Shown: piece by piece, positions 22,596-26,520 of the stretch | How positions within the stretch are numbered: position 1 is the stretch's first letter | Layout of the letters: every line of letters begins with the position of its first letter | Source: CAYJFK01 sp964369475 | GTDB taxonomy: Bacteria; Bacillota; Clostridia; Oscillospirales; Feifaniaceae | Direction of reading: 5' to 3' | Length of the DNA stretch: 26,520 nt | Assembly: GCA_964369475.1 (NCBI GenBank) | Contig: CAYJFK010000030.1 | Location: forward strand, 1-26,520 | Program-made: the position numbers and the translations under genes | The notes under the pieces: model-generated | What the model was told of the DNA's origin: nothing | The model's database searches: none | Seen by the model: only the letters and a program-made list of their open reading frames with translations

Positions 22596-23220
22596 AAGGG
22601 AAATGCCGCCTACACCGTGGTTCAGGTTGCGACAAACGACCTTATAATCTTGGCCGCCTTCACCCCGATAGTGGCATTCCTACTCGGCGTCGGCGGAGTT
22701 GAAATCCCGTGGGACACACTTATTTTATCTGTCGTGCTCTTTGTTGTAGTGCCGCTTACAGGAGGCATTGTAACACGCAGACATGTAGTTAAAACAAAGG
22801 GGCTCGACTATTTAAACGAAACATTCATTCCAAAGTTTAGCAATGTAACGGTCGGCGGACTGCTCTTAACTCTTATAATAATATTCTCCTTCCAAGGAGG
22901 GCATATATTAAACAATCCGCTCCATATAGTTCTAATAGCCGTGCCGCTTATACTTCAAACGATGCTGATATTCGGCATTGCCTACATGGCATCAAAAGCG
23001 CTAAAGCTTCCCCACGATATTGCAGCCCCAGCCGGCATGATAGGTGCATCGAACTTTTTCGAGCTCGCTGTTGCCGTTGCAATATCGCTCTTTGGCACAG
23101 ACAGCCCTGTTGCACTTGCCACAATTGTCGGCGTGCTTGTCGAAGTGCCTGTTATGCTAATGCTTGTAAAATTTGCCAACAAGACACGTCACTGGTTTGC
23201 AAATTAGTTTTGACTTGAGT

Positions 23221-23279
23221 AGCAAGAGATGGCCCTATGTGCGGTTTGCTCTCGTGGCAATCTCTTGCTTATTCTTTTA
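23221..23279 (+). terminator. Possible terminator after ACR3
   Basis: AGCAAGAGAT (23221-23230) pairs with ATCTCTTGCT (23260-23269) over a 29-base loop, followed by TATTCTTTT. The large loop makes it a weak call. If active it would lower arsC expression relative to upstream genes. Confidence 0.35.
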
Positions 23280-23341
23280 GCGAATAATACGTTTTTATTG
23301 AAGTAAATAATTTTAATGGGAAATTCCCACAGAGGTGTAAA

Positions 23342-23755
23342 ATGAACAAACCAAAGGTTGCTTTTGTCTGCGTGCACAACTCATGCCGCAGTCAGATGGC
23401 AGAGGCACTCGGCAAGATGCTTGCCGCAGATACATTCGAGAGCTACTCGGCAGGCACAGAGCTTCGTCCGCAGATAAACGGGGATGCGGTGCGCATTATA
23501 AAGGAGCTTCACGGCATAGACATGGAGCTTACACAGCGCTCCAAGCTAATCGAGGAAATTCCGCCAATCGACATTGTTATAACAATGGGTTGCAATGTAA
23601 ACTGCCCCTTCCTCCCCTGTAAGCACAGAGAGGACTGGGGGCTCGATGATCCGTCGGGCAAGGAAGATTCTGAGTTTGTAAAGACGGCATCTGTTATATA
23701 CGAGAAGATTTTAGATTTAAAGGCAAGAATAGAGTCGGACGAGATAAAGGTATAG
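23342..23755 (+). CDS. arsC: Arsenate reductase, thioredoxin-coupled type
   Basis: 137 residues with the low-molecular-weight phosphatase fold. The P-loop CVHNSCRS has nucleophile Cys10 and Arg16. The redox relay cysteines lie in MGCNVNCPFLPC (Cys84, 88, 93), in the position of Cys82 and Cys89 of the Bacillus/Staphylococcus enzyme. DDPSG is present near 107-111. It reduces As(V) to As(III), which then needs an exporter such as ACR3. Reducing power comes from thioredoxin. GAGGTG lies 5 bases before ATG. It is 134 bp after ACR3, with a possible hairpin between, and is the last gene of the cluster. Confidence 0.95.
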   Translation: MNKPKVAFVCVHNSCRSQMAEALGKMLAADTFESYSAGTELRPQINGDAVRIIKELHGIDMELTQRSKLIEEIPPIDIVITMGCNVNCPFLPCKHREDWGLDDPSGKEDSEFVKTASVIYEKILDLKARIESDEIKV

Positions 23756-23768
23756 CACAAAGCATATT

Positions 23769-23810
23769 CCACAGGGGCAGAGACCGAGGTCTCTGCCCCT
23801 GTGGGCTTTT
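23769..23810 (+). terminator. Strong intrinsic terminator of the ars cluster
   Basis: A perfect 17-bp stem, CCACAGGGGCAGAGACC, loop GA, complement, then GCTTTTT. It starts 14 bp after the arsC stop. Confidence 0.93.
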
Positions 23811-23842
23811 TAAAGTGGGCTAAAATACCGAGAAAGTTTTGC

Positions 23843-23871
23843 TTGTAAATTTTATTTTTTTATGTTATAAT
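23843..23871 (+). promoter_or_regulatory. Promoter of the 23913 gene
   Basis: TTGTAA (23843-23848), a 17-bp spacer, TATAAT (23866-23871) preceded by TGT (extended -10). It has the same -35 as the trxA promoter. Confidence 0.7.
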
Positions 23872-23912
23872 GCTAAATTCGGTAAAATTTTTATTATAAC
23901 TTTGGAGGGTAT

Positions 23913-24701
23913 ATGAGTCAGGGAGCTGGTTGGTTATTTCTAATAGGGATGTGGATTTTTTTTGGACTTGGCATTATGGCGGCCGCAATGTATTTGCAGT
24001 ATCTTTTAAGTAAGGCAAAATCAAAATGGCTTGGACTTGTTTTGCCTCTATTGATGGCACTTAACATGTTATCGATCTTAATTACCTTTGTGTTTGAAGA
24101 TAACTATGGTTTCCTTGAAGCTTTAGCTGCATTCGGTGCTAATATTGCTATGTTTTTGGTTTTGGAGGCTGTCTTTTTATTTATATACTTCAAGACACGA
24201 AAAAAAACAGCACAAAAGTGGGCGCAGGCTCAAAGCGCACAGAGCTATAACGATTACAGCATGTTTGACAGCAGTTACAACATGCAGGCAGGCAGTGCGG
24301 AAGATGGTACAAACCCTGTCGCACAGGCAGCCTATCAAAGCGAGAATGCTCCTTCGGCTGATCAGCAGTACAAAAGGGCAAAGCTTAGAGTGTTTACAGC
24401 AGTGTGCTTTGCTTTATTATTTCCAATAGCACTTATACTTTTTATAGCTTCAGTCACTGTAACCTTTAGTATGTTAACAATTGTAATACCCTATTTGATT
24501 GGCTTTTTTATATACATCGTCATGCTATTTAAAGATATTATAACTGTTACTAACAAGGCTCTTGTGCTCTCTTGCGTGTTTCCCTTTGTCTCAGCTTTTC
24601 TCAAAAACAGCGGTGCACATATTGCGGCAGTGACATTTGGAATATGCTTTATAGCATATACTTCGGCCGAGATTATGAAGCATTATAAAAAGGCATTATA
24701 A
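23913..24701 (+). CDS. Unrecognised multi-pass membrane protein
   Basis: 262 residues. Three hydrophobic segments (about 7-30, 41-60, 70-94) are followed by a polar, Gln/Ser/Asn-rich linker of about 60 residues (95-155) and then about four more segments (157-182, 187-208, 214-232, 236-252), ending in a lysine-rich tail. GGAGGG lies 6 bases upstream of ATG, and a good promoter precedes it. I recognise no family. It stands alone between the ars terminator and the secreted-protein gene. Codon use is slightly more AT-rich than in neighbours, for instance many TTT and TTA. Confidence 0.75.
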   Translation: MSQGAGWLFLIGMWIFFGLGIMAAAMYLQYLLSKAKSKWLGLVLPLLMALNMLSILITFVFEDNYGFLEALAAFGANIAMFLVLEAVFLFIYFKTRKKTAQKWAQAQSAQSYNDYSMFDSSYNMQAGSAEDGTNPVAQAAYQSENAPSADQQYKRAKLRVFTAVCFALLFPIALILFIASVTVTFSMLTIVIPYLIGFFIYIVMLFKDIITVTNKALVLSCVFPFVSAFLKNSGAHIAAVTFGICFIAYTSAEIMKHYKKAL

Positions 24702-24857
24702 AAACAAAGCAAAAATCCACACAGAATACCAAAAATAAACATAAAAAATTCTCTAAAAAACATGGAACAAAGCTACAATGCCGCCGTCTTAAAGAATGAG
24801 CTCGATAAAAAACACAAAAATTACTAAAATACATAAAGACGAAAGAGGATTACATCA

Positions 24858-26369
24858 ATGAATAGCAAGAGAATTGTAGCATCAATTATGGCAACATCGA
24901 TACTTATGGCAGCAGGCGGCACAGCGGCCCTTGCAGATACACCTATGCTTATCAGCGCACCCGACGAAGTTATGGTAGACATGCCTATCGCAAGCGCCCC
25001 TTCCTATGTCGGCGCAGAGATGACAATTTCGGAAGTAGCAGAGGGCTACATCATGGCAAAAAAGGGCGATGAGGTAATTCAGCTAAACACAAGCATGAGC
25101 ACTGTCGTTATAGACAACCAAACAGGCGAAGCATTAGAGCTATCCTCGCTTGCAGAGGGAGATACAGTCTATGTCTACCACAGCGAGGCAATGACATTTT
25201 CGATCCCTGCGCAGACTTCGGCATTTGCTATTGTAGCAAATCTTGTCGAGGGCGAGACGGTAGCCAAGTATCACACAGCAGAAGAAGTAACAGTATACGA
25301 AGATGGCAGTGCGGCTGTTTTAACGGATAACGGCTCTATCCTTGTAACTGTTGGCGGAGCAACAAATCTAACACTTTTAGGCTCTGACAATGTAGTACCA
25401 AAGCCCTTCCACATAACAGAGGGTACAACATTTTTCGCTTGGTACGATATTGTAACGCTATCGCTCCCCGGTCAGGCATATGCACAAAAGGCTGTTATGC
25501 TACCCATGGAGGAGAGCGGTGAGCTTCCATACTCTGGCTCTTATATAATGTCGACTAGCGGCGAGGTTACAGCTCTTAACGAGGGCGAAATCGAGGTTAA
25601 GACAGACATAGGCAGTGCGACATTCCTAACAGAAAATGCCTTTGCCGCAGACAACGAGAGTGGCATCCCCTCCATGCTGTCTGATATAGCGGTCGGCGAC
25701 TACATCTATGTATATCACGCACCTGTGCACATGGGCGACAGTCCGACGGTTTATAATGCAAAGGTTATTTTAACAAATGTCGAGAGCATGGCAATGCACT
25801 ATGTAACGGCTGAAGATGTTTCCTACGGCGAGGATGGCACCGTCACGGTGACCGCAATGAATGGCGACTTTGAGATAGCAATAGGCGCAGATCTTGCGAT
25901 AAGCCCCTTTATGACAAGACAGATCGTTACAAATAAAGATATATTCATGGGTACAGACCTTCTTATCAGATATGCCGAGGACGGCATGACTGTCGAGAGC
26001 GTTGTAATTATGCCTGCATCGAACTACGACTTTACAATAGTCCGTGAGGGCGACATTGCCATTGCCGAGGGCATGGTGCAAAACGGCGTTGCAATGGTTC
26101 CGCTAAGAGTTGTTGCCGAGTCGCTCGGATATACAGTAACTTGGAACGCAGAAGATGCAAGTGTTACGCTTGAGGGCGACAAGAACAGCTCGACAGTTAA
26201 GATTGGCGACAACATGTACAGCTCGGTTGTAACGGGCGAAGTTGCAGATACACAGTCGCTTGGCGGCACAGCTTTTATCTCGGAGGAGGGCATCTCCTAT
26301 GTGCCTGCCGCATACTTTAACATGTTAGGCTATGCGCTTACACTAAACGGTACAACACTGTTTATGTAA
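24858..26369 (+). CDS. Secreted protein with duplicated beta domain and CuAO-N-like (stalk) C-terminus
   Basis: 503 residues. A signal peptide spans 1-26 with likely cleavage after ALA. The middle holds two related segments, about 60-220 and 235-388: each has GD-VYVYH or GDYIYVYH, then YHTAEEVTVYEDG or YVTAEDVSYGEDG, then GTTFFAWYD or GTDLLIRYA, and ends in V-MP. The last 100 residues (MVQNGVAMVPLRVVAESLGY to YVPAAYFNMLGY) match the copper-amine-oxidase N-terminal-like stalk domain common in clostridial exported proteins. No sorting or anchoring motif is seen. AGAGG is 9 bases before ATG. The function is unknown. An R1 element begins 7 bp after the stop. The 156 bp before the gene shows no clear promoter. 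Confidence 0.82.
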   Translation: MNSKRIVASIMATSILMAAGGTAALADTPMLISAPDEVMVDMPIASAPSYVGAEMTISEVAEGYIMAKKGDEVIQLNTSMSTVVIDNQTGEALELSSLAEGDTVYVYHSEAMTFSIPAQTSAFAIVANLVEGETVAKYHTAEEVTVYEDGSAAVLTDNGSILVTVGGATNLTLLGSDNVVPKPFHITEGTTFFAWYDIVTLSLPGQAYAQKAVMLPMEESGELPYSGSYIMSTSGEVTALNEGEIEVKTDIGSATFLTENAFAADNESGIPSMLSDIAVGDYIYVYHAPVHMGDSPTVYNAKVILTNVESMAMHYVTAEDVSYGEDGTVTVTAMNGDFEIAIGADLAISPFMTRQIVTNKDIFMGTDLLIRYAEDGMTVESVVIMPASNYDFTIVREGDIAIAEGMVQNGVAMVPLRVVAESLGYTVTWNAEDASVTLEGDKNSSTVKIGDNMYSSVVTGEVADTQSLGGTAFISEEGISYVPAAYFNMLGYALTLNGTTLFM

Positions 26370-26376
26370 ATATCCG

Positions 26377-26520
26377 CAGCTTGGAGAAAAAGTGTTTTCT
26401 CCAAGCTGAGAAATCAGCTAAAGCTGATTTTAACGCCCTCGGGGCGGGAATTTAACGGCGAAGGACACCCTGATGGTGCCCCCTCGCCGCTCCCCCTCCT
26501 TCCGAAGGGGCTTGATTTTA
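26377..26520 (+). mobile_element. R1 element copy 3, cut by the window end
   Basis: It begins CAGCTTGGAG exactly like the copy in ACR3 and is nearly identical to it for its first 90 bases. It then differs only in a short stretch (TTTAACGGCGAAGGACACC in place of TTTTATGCCAGAGGGCACC). The right end lies outside the window. It sits right behind the secreted-protein stop codon. Confidence 0.88.

Larger units (their letters stand above)
21691..23207 (+). pseudogene. acr3: ACR3 arsenite exporter interrupted by two elements
   Basis: Three pieces of an arsenite efflux carrier lie in order. Piece 1 is 21691-21990, ending VTNWLIKP. Piece 2 is 22152-22318, starting again at WLIKP and running through LLGAAPCTAMVFVWSHLTK. 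Piece 3 is 22596-23207 (NAAYTVVQVATND to NKTRHWFAN). Joined, they give a complete bile-acid/Na+ symporter-fold ACR3 of about 350 residues with the conserved cysteine of GAAPCTAM and the glutamate of NFFELAVAVAI. An R1 element (161 bp plus a 15-bp duplication) shifts the frame and stops it at 22021-22023. An R2 element adds 93 in-frame codons including one TGA (22527-22529). As written the exporter cannot be made whole. The lack of other damage points to recent insertions. Confidence 0.9.

Overview
The window looks like chromosomal DNA of an anaerobic Bacillota, most likely class Clostridia. The supporting signs are strong AGGAGG-type ribosome sites, AT-rich intergenic DNA with extended -10 promoters, a hisS-aspS pair, a minD-mgsA pair as in clostridial min clusters, and an arsenic operon with a thioredoxin-coupled ArsC. 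No species can be named from this. Base 1 is probably a contig end: 69 bases of almost pure G/C homopolymer, then a perfect 21-bp hairpin.

Left part (352-8217, all minus strand): thioredoxin, a MATE exporter, two tandem paralogous MFS carriers of the oxalate/formate-antiporter (OFA/MCT-like) type, a methyl-accepting chemotaxis protein with a purely membrane-embedded input domain, and a cytoplasmic BspA-type leucine-rich-repeat protein. Two overlapping unrecognised membrane-protein genes (8356-9265) run the other way. Next comes a minus-strand four-gene operon (13500 down to 9316): a Tm-1-like/UPF0261 protein, two paralogous TIM-barrel proteins of the PEP-hydrolase-like family, and purA. Then hisS-aspS, and a truncated MinD-like ATPase followed by mgsA.

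Right part (18480-23804, plus strand): an arsenic/organoarsenic detoxification cluster behind a consensus promoter: arsR, an ArsP-type permease, a membrane-anchored thioredoxin, CcdA, a Cys-rich small thioredoxin, an ACR3 arsenite exporter and a thioredoxin-type arsC. The ACR3 gene is broken by two unrelated small elements. After it come an unknown multi-pass membrane protein and a secreted protein with a copper-amine-oxidase-N-like (stalk) C-terminus.

The most unusual content is a set of short structured elements without any transposase. Family R2 has two full copies of exactly 277 bp (2357-2633 and 22319-22595) with about 25-bp terminal inverted repeats and 2-bp target duplications. Its two internal hairpins have loops that are reverse complements of each other, and one stem differs in sequence between copies while staying fully paired. 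Family R1 (about 161 bp, a chain of hairpins) has three copies (5602-5725, 21991-22151, 26377 to the end); one has an apparent 15-bp target duplication. A further inverted-repeat element (16819-16938) lies between mgsA and hisS and contains terminator and promoter signals. All calls come from reading the sequence; no database search was run.
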